Assembly (NCBI GenBank): GCA_002350855.1
Contig: DEFM01000020.1
Span: forward strand, 1 to 43,531
Reading direction: 5' to 3'
Source: Prevotellaceae bacterium UBA2852
GTDB lineage: Bacteria > Bacteroidota > Bacteroidia > Bacteroidales > Bacteroidaceae
DNA: 43,531 bases
The notes under the pieces were generated by a model, which was not told where the DNA came from, did not search any database, and worked only from the letters and a program-made list of their open reading frames with translations. Positions 1-8,385 of the stretch are shown here, piece by piece (position 1 is the first letter of the stretch; each line of letters starts with the position of its first letter). A program made the position numbers and the translations under genes.

Positions 1-87
1 CATTTTTAGTGGACACTAGTGATCCAAAGTGTAAAGTTTGTTATCCTTTTAACTGTAGCGTTCTATACTCTCTATCCAGTATGGATA

Positions 88-1110
88 TCACATTCCTTCG
101 ATTGCGATATTTGGAGACTTTGAAAGAACAGGATTGTCTTTCTTCAAAAGACGGGCAATGGCTCTGAAAGATCTCTGGCCAAGTCTGAGTATAGCAACGC
201 AACCTGACTGAATGGCATTGCTGAACACACTAGCTGTGGTTACTCCATAACCACCATTACCACCAAATCCTCCGTTATTGTCCGACATCAATGATGAAGC
301 TGGTATCTCCGGCATCATTTCCTCTATATACACAAAATCCTTCCACCCCTTTCTCGACTTGTATTTATAAAGTGTACCTTCGGGTACATAAAGAGTAGCA
401 TTGTAGAAGGTGTTGTCAGTAAAAGACTTTCCAAAGATATTGAAAGGGTGCTCTATATTGCAAATCACTTCGGGTATATCACATCCATAGAAAGCCCGGT
501 TGCCTATGCATCGCACTCCTGCAGGGATGATGACACTGGTCAGGTCGCTGCAGCCAGCAAATGCCTCATAGCCTATGCTTCGCACACTGACAGGTATCTT
601 AATGGTAGCAAGGGAGCAGCAACCGCAGAATGACTGGTTGCCTATACTCGTAACTCTTTTTCCGAATGTGACGGAGGACAATGCGCTACAACCATAGAAT
701 GCGCTATCGCCTATGCTTGTCACGCCGCTGGGAATCCTTATGGAAGTAAGTCCGCAGCAATTCCAAAAGGCTCTGTCGCCAATACTTGTAACATTGCCGG
801 GTATGATGACAGACACCAATGAGCTGCATCCTTTGAATGCATCATTGCCAATGCTCGTCACACTGTCAGGAATCCTGACACCTGTCAAAGCATTACATCC
901 CTCGAAAGCGCTGTTTCGGATGCTTATCACCTTTCGGGTTCTGTTCATGTAAATGACATTCTCGGGTATCACAACTACACTGCTATAACCACCATTTCCG
1001 CAAGTGGTTACTTCCAGGTCTTTTCCATTGTTAACGTAGTTGTAGTAGATAGTCACTCCGTCAGCATTATCTACAGCTATGTCGTAAGCCAATGCTTTAG
1101 TCCTAATCAT
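88..1110 (-). CDS. BspA-like leucine-rich repeat protein (LRR_5), no visible signal peptide
   Basis: The 340-residue protein has about six tandem 23-residue LRR_5 repeats of the form AFxGCxxLxSVxIPxxVTSIGxx (nucleotides roughly 478-924), then a cap segment of the FxNATLYVPxGTxxxYK type found in BspA-family surface and adhesion proteins. The N-terminus (ALAYDIAVDNADGVTIYYNY) matches what normally follows a signal peptide in Prevotella BspA proteins, but only MIRTK precedes it here. The ATG at 1110 is chosen; a TTG at 1191 adds 27 polar residues that also do not form a signal peptide. The C-terminal 60 residues are Gly/Asn-rich then basic, with no sorting motif I recognise. Family assignment is firm; whether the protein is exported is doubtful. 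Confidence 0.85.
   Translation of the reverse strand: MIRTKALAYDIAVDNADGVTIYYNYVNNGKDLEVTTCGNGGYSSVVVIPENVIYMNRTRKVISIRNSAFEGCNALTGVRIPDSVTSIGNDAFKGCSSLVSVIIPGNVTSIGDRAFWNCCGLTSIRIPSGVTSIGDSAFYGCSALSSVTFGKRVTSIGNQSFCGCCSLATIKIPVSVRSIGYEAFAGCSDLTSVIIPAGVRCIGNRAFYGCDIPEVICNIEHPFNIFGKSFTDNTFYNATLYVPEGTLYKYKSRKGWKDFVYIEEMMPEIPASSLMSDNNGGFGGNGGYGVTTASVFSNAIQSGCVAILRLGQRSFRAIARLLKKDNPVLSKSPNIAIEGM
478..924 (-). repeat. Tandem 69-bp LRR-coding repeats
   Basis: The central part of the BspA-like gene is about six degenerate 69-bp units, each encoding one 23-residue LRR_5 repeat with conserved SIG, AF and GC positions. Such arrays can recombine to change repeat number. Confidence 0.75.
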
Positions 1111-1151
1111 TCTCTTGTGTCGTGTTTGTGATTTGTAGAAAAAATGAGTAA

Positions 1152-1244
1152 TTAGTGTTTGTCCTTTTGTAAGTTGTTCCAGCAAAGCCAAAGGAACTTA
1201 AATGCTCCAATGGCAAGAAAAAAGCATAGGATATAAACAAGCAT
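1152..1244 (-). CDS. Possible 30-residue hydrophobic peptide upstream of the BspA-like gene
   Basis: An ATG at 1244 opens a 30-codon frame. It begins MLVYILCFFLAIGAFKFLWL and ends with the charged tail NNLQKDKH before a TAA stop 41 bases upstream of the BspA-like ATG. One membrane helix followed by a charged tail fits a small membrane protein or a leader peptide. It is in a different frame from the downstream gene. A TAATTTTG -7 element (1308-1315) lies about 64 bases upstream, as expected for a transcript starting just before this frame. It could also be the frame-shifted remnant of the signal peptide missing from the BspA-like protein. Composition and position are the only evidence. Confidence 0.35.
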   Translation of the reverse strand: MLVYILCFFLAIGAFKFLWLCWNNLQKDKH

Positions 1245-1307
1245 AATCTTCGGTTTTATTTTATTTTGTGTTTATGATTAATGGACAACCTGTTTTATTA
1301 TCGAGTA

Positions 1308-1315
1308 CAAAATTA
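1308..1315 (-). promoter_or_regulatory. Candidate promoter -7 element for the BspA-like gene
   Basis: The minus strand reads TAATTTTG, matching the Bacteroidetes TAnnTTTG -7 consensus. No clear TTTG partner lies 19-20 bases upstream, so the call is tentative. The rest of 1245-1523 is AT-rich with no gene that I can see. Confidence 0.4.
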
Positions 1316-1523
1316 CCCTTTTCATTTGAAACGTTGATGAAAATTATGATAATGTTCATTACAAAACGGTGATATATTCATTACATCTATGTGTAAGAAC
1401 ATAACAAATTGTACACAGCGTGTAAGAAAGAAATGTAATTTATCTTAACGTAAACATGCTTACATTGTTGATTTTCAGCTTTTTAATACAAAACAACCTG
1501 CTATATTGACGCAGAAACGAAAA

Positions 1524-1560
1524 GCCCTCTCTAAACATCAATGTGATGATCAGAGAGGGG
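1524..1560 (-). terminator. Rho-independent terminator after cysK
   Basis: On the minus strand CCCTCTCT pairs with AGAGAGGG around an internally self-complementary loop, and the stem is followed by GCTTTTCGTTTC. It lies about 30 bases past the cysK stop and ends the metY-cysK transcript. Confidence 0.75.
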
Positions 1561-1591
1561 TAATTCATATTATACGAATAGGGATTGCCGA

Positions 1592-2539
1592 TTACAAAGG
1601 ATATTCTTCAAAAGCATAGAGAACTGTGGAGAGATAGCGTTCACCTGTGTCGGGCAAGAGAGCTACAACACGCTTACCTGCAAACTCCGGTCGTTTTGCC
1701 ACATCGAAAGCTGCATAGAGTGCCGCACCTGCTGATATACCAACCAACAGACCTTCCTTCTGAGCTACCTCGCGAGAGGTTCGGATAGCATCGTCATTCT
1801 CTACGTCAATTACTTCGTCGATAACGTCTGAATTATAGGTCTTAGGAATAAAGCCTGCTCCAATTCCCTGAATCTTGTGCGGACCGCTCTGACCACCATT
1901 GAGTACTGGAGAGGATTTTGGTTCAACAGCAAAAACCTTAACGTTAGGATTCTTCTCCTTGAGGTATTTACCTACACCTGAAACGGTTCCGCCAGTACCT
2001 ACACCTGCTACGAATGCGGCTATATCACCATCGGTCTGATTCCAGATTTCAGGACCGGTTGTTGCATAGTGGCGTGAAGGGTTGGCTGGGTTTTCGAACT
2101 GTTGAAGGATGACAGATCCTGGAATGGAATCACGCAGTGCCTCTGCTGCCTGTATTGCACCTTTCATGCCGTCCTTACCTGGTGTGAGACGTACTTCTGC
2201 GCCATACGCCTTGACAAGGTTGCGTCGTTCCACGCTCATGGTTTCCGGCATGGTGAGGATGAGGTGATAACCTTTCACAGCTGATACGAGTGCCAGACCC
2301 ACACCTGTGTTTCCACTAGTTGGTTCGATGATGGTAGCTCCTGGTTTGAGCACACCACTCTTCTCTGCTTCCTCTATCATGGCGAGTGCGATACGATCCT
2401 TCACACTTCCACCAGGGTTGAAAAACTCGACTTTAGCTACGACTGGTGCAGCAAGTCCTTTTTCCTGAGAATACTTACTAAGTTGCAACAATGGGGTGTT
2501 GCCTACGAGTTCTGTAAGTTGTTTTGCTATTTGTGCCAT
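1592..2539 (-). CDS. cysK: Cysteine synthase A (O-acetylserine sulfhydrylase)
   Basis: The 315-residue cytoplasmic PLP enzyme makes L-cysteine from O-acetylserine and sulfide. NPGGSVKDR (41-49) holds the Schiff-base lysine K47. TSGNTG (74-79) is the substrate/asparagine loop and GTGGT (181-185) the PLP phosphate cup. Length is normal. It lies 52 bases downstream of metY on the same strand, with a terminator behind it, so the two probably form a sulfur-assimilation operon. Its start region repeats that of metY: 17 bases including the ATG and the first codons are identical. Confidence 0.96.
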   Translation of the reverse strand: MAQIAKQLTELVGNTPLLQLSKYSQEKGLAAPVVAKVEFFNPGGSVKDRIALAMIEEAEKSGVLKPGATIIEPTSGNTGVGLALVSAVKGYHLILTMPETMSVERRNLVKAYGAEVRLTPGKDGMKGAIQAAEALRDSIPGSVILQQFENPANPSRHYATTGPEIWNQTDGDIAAFVAGVGTGGTVSGVGKYLKEKNPNVKVFAVEPKSSPVLNGGQSGPHKIQGIGAGFIPKTYNSDVIDEVIDVENDDAIRTSREVAQKEGLLVGISAGAALYAAFDVAKRPEFAGKRVVALLPDTGERYLSTVLYAFEEYPL

Positions 2540-2591
2540 AATACTATATATGAGATTAAAGGATACTAATTAATTATAAATTAAAAAATAA

Positions 2592-3878
2592 TTATGAATT
2601 CAGGGCTTGTTCTATGTCGGCGAGAATATCGTTGATGTGCTCTGTTCCGATTGACAGGCGGATGGTTGCAGGCGTGATGTGCTGATTCGCTAGTTCCTCT
2701 TCAGAGAGCTGTGAATGGGTTGTTGTGTAGGGATGAATCACAAGGCTCTTGACATCGGCGACATTGGCAAGGAGCGAGAATATCTGAAGGTTGTCGATGA
2801 ATCGCCATGCTTCTTCCTGACCTCCCTTGATCTCAAATGTGAAGATAGAACCTGCGCCATTTGGGAAGTACTTCTTGTAAAGTTCATGATCCGGATGACT
2901 CACAAGCGATGGATGATTTACCTTTGCTACCTTTGGATGATTATTAAGGAATTCAACGACCTTGAGTGCATTTGACACATGACGCTCAACTCTAAGAGAG
3001 AGAGTTTCAAGTCCCTGTAATAGTATAAACGCATTGAAGGGTGAAATTGTTGCACCAGTGTCGCGCAAAATTACGGCACGGATACGTGTAACGTATGCTG
3101 CAGCTCCCGCAACGTCTACAAATACAGCTCCATGGTATGATGGATCAGGCTTTGCAAGAGTTGGGAATTTGTCTGCGTTTGCCTTCCAATTGAACTTTCC
3201 TCCGTCAACGATAACACCACCGAGACTTGAGCCATGACCGCCAATGAACTTTGTAGCTGAATGTACCACAATGTCTGCTCCGTGTTCGATAGGACGGATA
3301 AGGAACGGAGTTCCGAATGTGTTGTCAACAATCAGAGGGATGTTGTGACGGTGAGCCACTTCTGCAACTCCTTCAATGTTGAGGATGTCACTGTTTGGAT
3401 TGCCGAATGTCTCGGCATATACTGCTTTTGTGTTTGGTTGGATTGCTTTCTCAAGGCTTTCCAAATCGTTTACCTTTACAATTGTGTTGGAAATGCCAAG
3501 TGATGCAAGAGTATGAGTAATAAGATTATAAGAACCGCCATAGAGATTGTCGGCTGCCACAATATGGTCACCAGCTTGTGCAATGTTCTGAAGAGCATAA
3601 GTTACTGCTGCTGCTCCACTTGCAACGGCAAGTCCAGCTACACCACCCTCGAGGGCAGCCACTCGCTCTTCAAAAACACCCTGAGTGGAATTTGTGAGGC
3701 GGCCGTATATATTGCCGGCGTCACGCAACCCAAATCGGTCTGCTGCATGCTGTGAGTTGCGAAACACATAACTTGTTGTCTGATAAATGGGCACCGCGCG
3801 TGAATCGGTTGCAGGATCGGGCTGTTCTTGTCCAACATGAAGTTGGAGAGTTTCGAAATGAAGTTTTGTCTGTGCCAT
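2592..3878 (-). CDS. metY: O-acetylhomoserine sulfhydrylase (aminocarboxypropyltransferase)
   Basis: The 428-residue Cys/Met-metabolism PLP enzyme converts O-acetylhomoserine plus sulfide to homocysteine for methionine synthesis. [11 protein letters not shown] places the Schiff-base lysine at K210. The IYGRLTNST block (57-65) and the length of about 430 residues are typical of MetY rather than of the shorter MetB/MetC proteins. It starts about 90 bases downstream of a good promoter (3976-4007) that faces the Lrp/AsnC gene. The leader contains a small GC hairpin (3926-3946) but no riboswitch that I recognise. Confidence 0.94.
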   Translation of the reverse strand: MAQTKLHFETLQLHVGQEQPDPATDSRAVPIYQTTSYVFRNSQHAADRFGLRDAGNIYGRLTNSTQGVFEERVAALEGGVAGLAVASGAAAVTYALQNIAQAGDHIVAADNLYGGSYNLITHTLASLGISNTIVKVNDLESLEKAIQPNTKAVYAETFGNPNSDILNIEGVAEVAHRHNIPLIVDNTFGTPFLIRPIEHGADIVVHSATKFIGGHGSSLGGVIVDGGKFNWKANADKFPTLAKPDPSYHGAVFVDVAGAAAYVTRIRAVILRDTGATISPFNAFILLQGLETLSLRVERHVSNALKVVEFLNNHPKVAKVNHPSLVSHPDHELYKKYFPNGAGSIFTFEIKGGQEEAWRFIDNLQIFSLLANVADVKSLVIHPYTTTHSQLSEEELANQHITPATIRLSIGTEHINDILADIEQALNS

Positions 3879-3925
3879 AATACTATAAAAATAAAAAAAA
3901 TTAATAATTACAAATTATGAATAAT

Positions 3926-3946
3926 TTCTGCGGGCGAACCGCGGAA
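3926..3946. repeat. TTCTGCGG hairpin, copy 1
   Basis: TTCTGCGG and CCGCGGAA form an 8-bp stem (one G-U pair) around a 5-base loop in the metY leader. A near-identical hairpin with the same loop length occurs at 27064-27084, suggesting a dispersed palindromic repeat. Confidence 0.5.
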
Positions 3947-3975
3947 CTCGGTATGCTTTGTTTTTATTTTCGCTG

Positions 3976-4007
3976 CAAAGGTACGGAGTTAAGAAATATT
4001 CTCCAAA
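3976..4007 (-). promoter_or_regulatory. metY promoter
   Basis: The minus strand reads TTTG (4004-4007), 20 bases, then TACCTTTG (3976-3983). This is a full match to the Bacteroidetes -33/-7 consensus, about 95 bases upstream of metY. Confidence 0.85.
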
Positions 4008-4015
4008 TATATTTG
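4004..4015. promoter_or_regulatory. Palindrome shared by two divergent promoters, candidate Lrp/AsnC operator
   Basis: CAAATATATTTG is a perfect 12-bp palindrome. Its left arm is the metY -33 element and its right arm is the -33 element of the regulator gene. Both promoters have exactly 20 bases between -33 and -7. A dimeric Lrp-type protein bound here would contact both. That it is the operator is inferred from symmetry and gene context. Confidence 0.55.
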
Positions 4016-4043
4016 TGTAATTGGAAAATTATTAATACTTTTG
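4012..4043 (+). promoter_or_regulatory. Promoter of the Lrp/AsnC-family gene
   Basis: TTTG (4012-4015), a 20-base spacer and TACTTTTG (4036-4043) match the Bacteroidetes consensus, about 70 bases upstream of the start codon. Confidence 0.8.
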
Positions 4044-4112
4044 TAAAATATAAAGAATAAACAACTAACACATATCGAAATATTCACCTCTCAAAGAAAA
4101 AATATCCAAAAA

Positions 4113-4577
4113 ATGACTGAAACATTAGACGAAATCGACTTGCAGATACTCAAAATCCTACAAAGTAATGCAAAATTAACAACGAAAGAACTGGCAGAAG
4201 CAGTTAATCTGACCACAACTCCTGTATTTGAACGCCAACGACGCCTCGAACGGCAAGGTTATATTAAAGGATATATCGCCGTGCTCGATGCCGACAAATT
4301 AAACCGTAGCATGCAGGTCTTCTGCAATGTGAAGTTGAAGCAAATCAACGCTGACATTGCCAAAGCTTTTGAAGAAAGAATCCGCCATATTCCCGATGTC
4401 GTAGAATGTTACAACACATCAGGTACCTTTGACTATATATTAAAGGTACGTGCGCGCGATATGAAGGCCTATCAGGAGTTCGTGCTTAACAAACTGGGCA
4501 CAATCGATTCCCTTGCATCACTTGAGAGTACATTTGTGATGAGCGAAGTGAAAAATGCCAACGGCTTCAATTTCTAA
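4113..4577 (+). CDS. Lrp/AsnC-family transcriptional regulator
   Basis: The 154-residue protein begins LDEIDLQILKILQSNAKLT, the classic Lrp/AsnC N-terminal winged helix-turn-helix (about residues 4-60). A RAM/AsnC ligand-binding and oligomerisation domain follows (about 68-150), containing VECYNTSGTFDYIL. Such proteins sense amino acids and often repress their own promoter. Its divergent position against metY-cysK over a palindromic promoter pair suggests it controls sulfur amino acid synthesis and itself. The ligand cannot be told from the sequence. Confidence 0.92.
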   Translation: MTETLDEIDLQILKILQSNAKLTTKELAEAVNLTTTPVFERQRRLERQGYIKGYIAVLDADKLNRSMQVFCNVKLKQINADIAKAFEERIRHIPDVVECYNTSGTFDYILKVRARDMKAYQEFVLNKLGTIDSLASLESTFVMSEVKNANGFNF

Positions 4578-4608
4578 TCTGAAACAAGATTATCTCAAAC
4601 AAATTTAC

Positions 4609-4616
4609 TAACTTTG
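4609..4616 (+). promoter_or_regulatory. -7 element upstream of yicC
   Basis: TAACTTTG lies 31 bases upstream of the yicC ATG. A clear -33 partner is not visible. Confidence 0.6.
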
Positions 4617-4647
4617 CAAATCAAACAAAAAACTACGACTTACAACA

Positions 4648-5523
4648 ATGATACAATCAATGACGGGCTACGGGAAAAGCGTAGCAACATTTGAAGGCAA
4701 GAAAATTCACGTAGAGGTTAAGTCACTCAATAGCAAGGCACTCGACCTCTCTACCCGAATCGCCCCACTCTACAGAGAGAAGGAAATGGAGATTCGTCAA
4801 TACATCGCCAAGCAATTGGAACGAGGGAAAGTGGATTTTGCCCTCTGGGTAGAGAAAAACGAATCTCAGGCTGCAGCACCTATCAACAAAGGTGTGGTAG
4901 CTACTTATTTTAACCAAATCAAGCAGATGTGCGAAGAAACAGGAATTCCCAAACCCACAGATTGGGTTCCCACCCTACTTCGCCTGCCCGACGCTATGAC
5001 TTCTCTCGACGTTGAGGAACTGAGCGATGGCGAATGGGAAATTACAATGAAAGCCGTTGAGGAAGCTGTTGAAAGACTCGTAGCATTCCGCAAACAGGAA
5101 GGTGCCGCATTGGAGAAGAAATTCAACGAGAAGGTTGATAATATAGAACAACTCCTTCGCAGCATCGAGCAGTTTGAAACCCTTCGTGTGGAGAAGATCC
5201 GCCAGCGCATCACCGACGGACTTGAAAGCCTTGCCGGAATTGATTACGACAAGAACCGTCTCGAGCAAGAGATGATTTACTACATTGAAAAACTCGATAT
5301 CAACGAAGAGAAGCAACGTCTGCAAAACCATCTTAACTACTTCCGTGAAACGCTTCAAAACGGTCACGGACAAGGCAAGAAACTGGGATTCATCGCTCAG
5401 GAAATGGGTCGTGAAATTAACACTACCGGAAGCAAAAGCAACTTGGCTGAGATGCAAAACATCGTAGTCAAGATGAAGGACGAGTTGGAACAAATCAAAG
5501 AACAAGTTTTAAATGTAATGTAA
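4648..5523 (+). CDS. yicC: YicC-family endoribonuclease
   Basis: The 291-residue protein starts with the family signature MIQSMTGYGKS. It has the YicC N-terminal domain (about 1-155), a charged helical middle and the C-terminal DUF1732 domain (about 205-291) containing GKKLGFIAQEMGREINTTGSK. YicC proteins are cytoplasmic RNases implicated in RNA turnover. It is first in an operon with gmk (1 base apart) and nadD, and the yicC-gmk pairing is common in bacteria. Confidence 0.93.
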   Translation: MIQSMTGYGKSVATFEGKKIHVEVKSLNSKALDLSTRIAPLYREKEMEIRQYIAKQLERGKVDFALWVEKNESQAAAPINKGVVATYFNQIKQMCEETGIPKPTDWVPTLLRLPDAMTSLDVEELSDGEWEITMKAVEEAVERLVAFRKQEGAALEKKFNEKVDNIEQLLRSIEQFETLRVEKIRQRITDGLESLAGIDYDKNRLEQEMIYYIEKLDINEEKQRLQNHLNYFRETLQNGHGQGKKLGFIAQEMGREINTTGSKSNLAEMQNIVVKMKDELEQIKEQVLNVM

Positions 5524-5524
5524 A

Positions 5525-6109
5525 ATGGGGAAGTCCGGAAAAGTGCTAATTATCTGTGCACCGAGCGGCACAGGTAAATCCACAATAATCAACTACTTAC
5601 GTGAGCAAGGTATAGAATTTCACTTCTCCATATCCGCCACATCGAGAGCACCGAGAGGCAAGGAGCGCAATGGTGTGGAATACTTCTTCAAGACCGAAGA
5701 GGAATTCCGTCAACTGATAGCAAAAGATGCGTTCATAGAATGGGAAGAGGTGTTTGCCGGACAACTCTACGGAACTCTCAAGAGCGAAGTGGAGAAAACT
5801 CTGACTGAAGGCAACAACCTCGTCTTTGACGTGGACATTCACGGCGGACTACGCATAAAGGAATACTTCGGAGATCGGGCCTTGAGCATTTTCATCCTGC
5901 CACCAAGTATCGATGCACTTAGGGAAAGACTCGTAAACCGTGGCACAGAAACCATGGAAAAAATCGAGAAGCGAGTCGCACGTGCCGAATACGAAATCTC
6001 ACGCGCCAAGGAATTCGACCGCCAGATTGTCAACGACGACCTTGAAAAGGCAGAGGCAGAAGCCCTCCAGATTGTCAACGATTTTCTGTCGGATGAAAAG
6101 GATAAGTGA
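5525..6109 (+). CDS. gmk: Guanylate kinase
   Basis: The 194-residue enzyme phosphorylates GMP to GDP with ATP. The P-loop APSGTGKST occupies residues 12-20. A guanylate-binding segment with SATSRAPRGKERNGVEYFF and the lid region RGTE follow. Length is normal. The start codon is 1 base after the yicC stop, and the stop overlaps the nadD start (TGATG), so translation is probably coupled. Confidence 0.96.
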   Translation: MGKSGKVLIICAPSGTGKSTIINYLREQGIEFHFSISATSRAPRGKERNGVEYFFKTEEEFRQLIAKDAFIEWEEVFAGQLYGTLKSEVEKTLTEGNNLVFDVDIHGGLRIKEYFGDRALSIFILPPSIDALRERLVNRGTETMEKIEKRVARAEYEISRAKEFDRQIVNDDLEKAEAEALQIVNDFLSDEKDK

Positions 6110-6708
6110 TGAAGAGGATTGGCATATTCGGAGGTTCGTTCAATCCAATCCACAAAGGACACGTAGGTTTGGCAGAACAAGTCTGCAAGAAGGGACTTGT
6201 AGATGAAGTGTGGCTGATGGTTTCACCATTGAACCCGCTCAAGCAAAACGAACAGAGCGACATCATTCCATTTGCCAATCGCCTAAAAATGGCAAAGTTA
6301 GCCACAGCAAACCATACAAACATCGTTGTTTCCGATTTCGAAGCAAAACTGCCGCAACCTTCATATACTATCACCACACTAAACCAATTGCAGAAGACCT
6401 ATCCCGGAATCAGCATATCATTGATTATCGGTGAGGACAACTGGCAAAGGTTCGGCCGCTGGTACAAGAGTGATGAGATTCGTGCACACCATGACATTAT
6501 AGTCTATGGACGCAACGAGTCGGCATTCATTGACCTCCACCACCCCGACAACACCACAGAGCACTTTTCAGACATTCCAATCTACGATATTTCCAGCACA
6601 GCCATACGCAAGTCATTGCGTGAAGGAAAGACGGATTTAGCACGTAAATGGCTACACAAGGATGTCTACAACTACATACTTCAGCAAAATTTGCTTGAAA
6701 ATGTTTAG
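6109..6708 (+). CDS. nadD: Nicotinate-nucleotide adenylyltransferase
   Basis: The 199-residue enzyme transfers AMP from ATP to nicotinate mononucleotide in NAD synthesis. GGSFNPIHKGH (8-18) is the nucleotidyltransferase HxGH-type motif and ISSTAIR (161-167) the second signature. The ATG at 6109 overlaps the gmk stop; a GTG one codon earlier is a less likely start. It is the last gene of the yicC-gmk-nadD operon. Confidence 0.95.
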   Translation: MKRIGIFGGSFNPIHKGHVGLAEQVCKKGLVDEVWLMVSPLNPLKQNEQSDIIPFANRLKMAKLATANHTNIVVSDFEAKLPQPSYTITTLNQLQKTYPGISISLIIGEDNWQRFGRWYKSDEIRAHHDIIVYGRNESAFIDLHHPDNTTEHFSDIPIYDISSTAIRKSLREGKTDLARKWLHKDVYNYILQQNLLENV

Positions 6709-6726
6709 TATATTCTTTTTTTATCG

Positions 6727-6734
6727 TATCTTTG
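6727..6734 (+). promoter_or_regulatory. -7 element in front of the acyl-sugar operon
   Basis: TATCTTTG, a strong match to TAnnTTTG, lies 33 bases before the first gene of the operon. The sequence 18-20 bases upstream is T-rich (GTTTAG) but not a perfect -33 match. Confidence 0.7.
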
Positions 6735-6767
6735 CAACTTGATGTAATAACACTACCTAAGTAATAG

Positions 6768-7400
6768 ATGAAACACTTGATTATAATTGGTGCAGGAGGA
6801 ATGGGTCGCACATACTTCGACATGGCACGTGAAAGCGTCGGCTATGGCGAGGTTTTTGACATCAAAGGCTATTTAGACGACAACACAGCAGCACTTGATG
6901 GATTCAAAGGCTACCCTCCAATGCTTGGAAAGATTAGCGATTATCAGGTGGAAGACGGCGATGTATTTGTTTGCAGCGTAGGCGGCGACATTCGTAAACA
7001 ATTAATGGAAATGATCCTCTCCCGTGGAGGTAAATTCATGACCATGATTCACCATACGGCTCGAATCGGCACAAACGTTGAAATCGGAGAAGGTACTGTA
7101 GTAGGTGCGTTCACTACAATCGGTTCAGAAGCCAAAATCGGTAAATGCAATATGATTCAGTCCTATGTGGTAATAGGTCACGACTCTGTCATTGGAGACA
7201 TGAACAGAATTGACACTCATGCCACCATCGTTGGCGGAGTACACATAGAAAACGAAACAAACATCTACACAGCAGCCGTTATCAACCACGGAGCAACCGT
7301 TGAATCAAATGCGCGTGTTGCTGCATGCAGTTTCGTAATACGAACAGTGAAGAGCGGCACACTCGTAATGGGCAATCCTGCTAAGACAATGAAATTATGA
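6768..7400 (+). CDS. NeuD/PglD-family sugar O/N-acyltransferase
   Basis: The 210-residue protein has the two-part layout of the PglD/NeuD family. An N-terminal nucleotide-sugar binding fold carries GAGGMG (8-13). A left-handed beta-helix of hexapeptide repeats (about 95-205) contains IGEGTVVGAFTTIG and IGHDSVIGD. Family members transfer an acyl group, usually acetyl, to an amino or hydroxyl group of a UDP-sugar such as UDP-4-amino-sugars or sialic acid. It heads an operon whose next gene is an acyl carrier protein, overlapping it by 4 bases. I infer the donor may be a non-acetyl acyl-ACP made by the operon. Confidence 0.85.
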   Translation: MKHLIIIGAGGMGRTYFDMARESVGYGEVFDIKGYLDDNTAALDGFKGYPPMLGKISDYQVEDGDVFVCSVGGDIRKQLMEMILSRGGKFMTMIHHTARIGTNVEIGEGTVVGAFTTIGSEAKIGKCNMIQSYVVIGHDSVIGDMNRIDTHATIVGGVHIENETNIYTAAVINHGATVESNARVAACSFVIRTVKSGTLVMGNPAKTMKL

Positions 7401-7624
7401 CTATACAAGAATTTATAGACAACGTAACTGATCAGTTCCCCTCACTCAGCGAGGAACTACTCCCGGAGACCCGATTCAGGGAAATGCCAGAGTGGTCCTC
7501 GCTAGAAGCCTTACTTATCATCACCATGGTGGATGAGGAATACGGCATTGTACTTCCACCAGATGAAATGCGGAAGACACAAACTATTCAGGAACTCTAC
7601 GACCTTGTAGTTTCAAAGCTATGA
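7397..7624 (+). CDS. Acyl carrier protein (first of two), atypical carrier-site motif
   Basis: The 75-residue acidic helical protein has ACP size and fold pattern. The phosphopantetheine site is in EWSSLEAL, with Ser35 as the expected attachment residue. The usual Asp of DSL is replaced by Ser34. It overlaps the acyltransferase upstream (ATGA) and the reductase downstream (ATGA), so the three are translated together. It would carry the acyl intermediate. Loss of the Asp may change which phosphopantetheinyl transferase or partner recognises it. A redox- or translation-type carrier is less likely. Confidence 0.8.
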   Translation: MTIQEFIDNVTDQFPSLSEELLPETRFREMPEWSSLEALLIITMVDEEYGIVLPPDEMRKTQTIQELYDLVVSKL

Positions 7625-8373
7625 TAAGCTACAATCCATTCAGTCTTGAAGGCAAAACAATTCTAATAGCTGGCGCATCGGGAGGTATCGGTCGCGCCAC
7701 TGCTGTTGAATGTGCACGTCTGGGCGCAAGGGTGATTCTCTCTGCACGAAATGAGACTTCTCTCAAAGACACACTCTCACTTCTTGAAGGCAAAGAACAC
7801 TGCATCATGCCATGCGACATGACAAGCAACGACGACAAAGAGCAACTTGCTAGCAACTGCCCCGAGCTGGATGGTATAGTATATGCAGCAGGAATAAGCA
7901 AACTCAAACCCATTCAAGCAATACGTCCTCAGGATTTGCAGGAAGTATTCGATGTGAACACATTTGCACCGATTCTGCTGACACGCCAAATGATTAAAGC
8001 AAAGAAACTCCGCAACGGAGCTTCCGTTGTTCTCATTTCATCTATTTCAGGTAATGGCAATACAGCTGTAGGACTGACCGCCTACGGTTCTTCAAAGGCT
8101 GCATTGACAAGTTTTGCGAATTACGCAGCTCTGGAATTCAGCAGCCGTAATATACGTGTAAACACTGTGCTGCCAGGCAGGATAGAGACAGAACTCATCA
8201 ACAGCGGTTCACTCAGCAGCGTTGACAGAGAACAAGATTTGCAGAAATACCCATTGCACCGATACGGTGAACCAGCAGAAGTGGCACAGGCATGCTGCTA
8301 CCTGCTCTCGGATGCCACAAAGTGGATGACCGGCACTTCTATCAAACTTGACGGTGGACGCTCCCTCATATAA
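7621..8373 (+). CDS. SDR-family reductase, 3-oxoacyl-ACP reductase-like
   Basis: The 250-residue classical short-chain dehydrogenase has the cofactor motif GASGGIG (18-24), with catalytic Ser141, Tyr155 and Lys159 (YGSSK). R43 after the second strand suggests NADPH preference. Neighbours (ACP, ketosynthase, ligase) suggest it reduces a beta-keto group on an ACP-bound chain. It shares only general SDR features with the reductase that follows, so the two may act on different carbons or intermediates. Confidence 0.88.
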   Translation: MISYNPFSLEGKTILIAGASGGIGRATAVECARLGARVILSARNETSLKDTLSLLEGKEHCIMPCDMTSNDDKEQLASNCPELDGIVYAAGISKLKPIQAIRPQDLQEVFDVNTFAPILLTRQMIKAKKLRNGASVVLISSISGNGNTAVGLTAYGSSKAALTSFANYAALEFSSRNIRVNTVLPGRIETELINSGSLSSVDREQDLQKYPLHRYGEPAEVAQACCYLLSDATKWMTGTSIKLDGGRSLI

Positions 8374-8385
8374 CTTTTTATACCT

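Noticed and set aside
478..924. Regular repeats as a possible CRISPR array
   Set aside because: The repeat is in frame, degenerate, 69 bp long and encodes LRR_5 units; there are no unique spacers.
3879..3975. SAM riboswitch in the metY leader
   Set aside because: Only one short GC hairpin is present; I could not find the paired helices or conserved core of SAM-I or SAM-II types.
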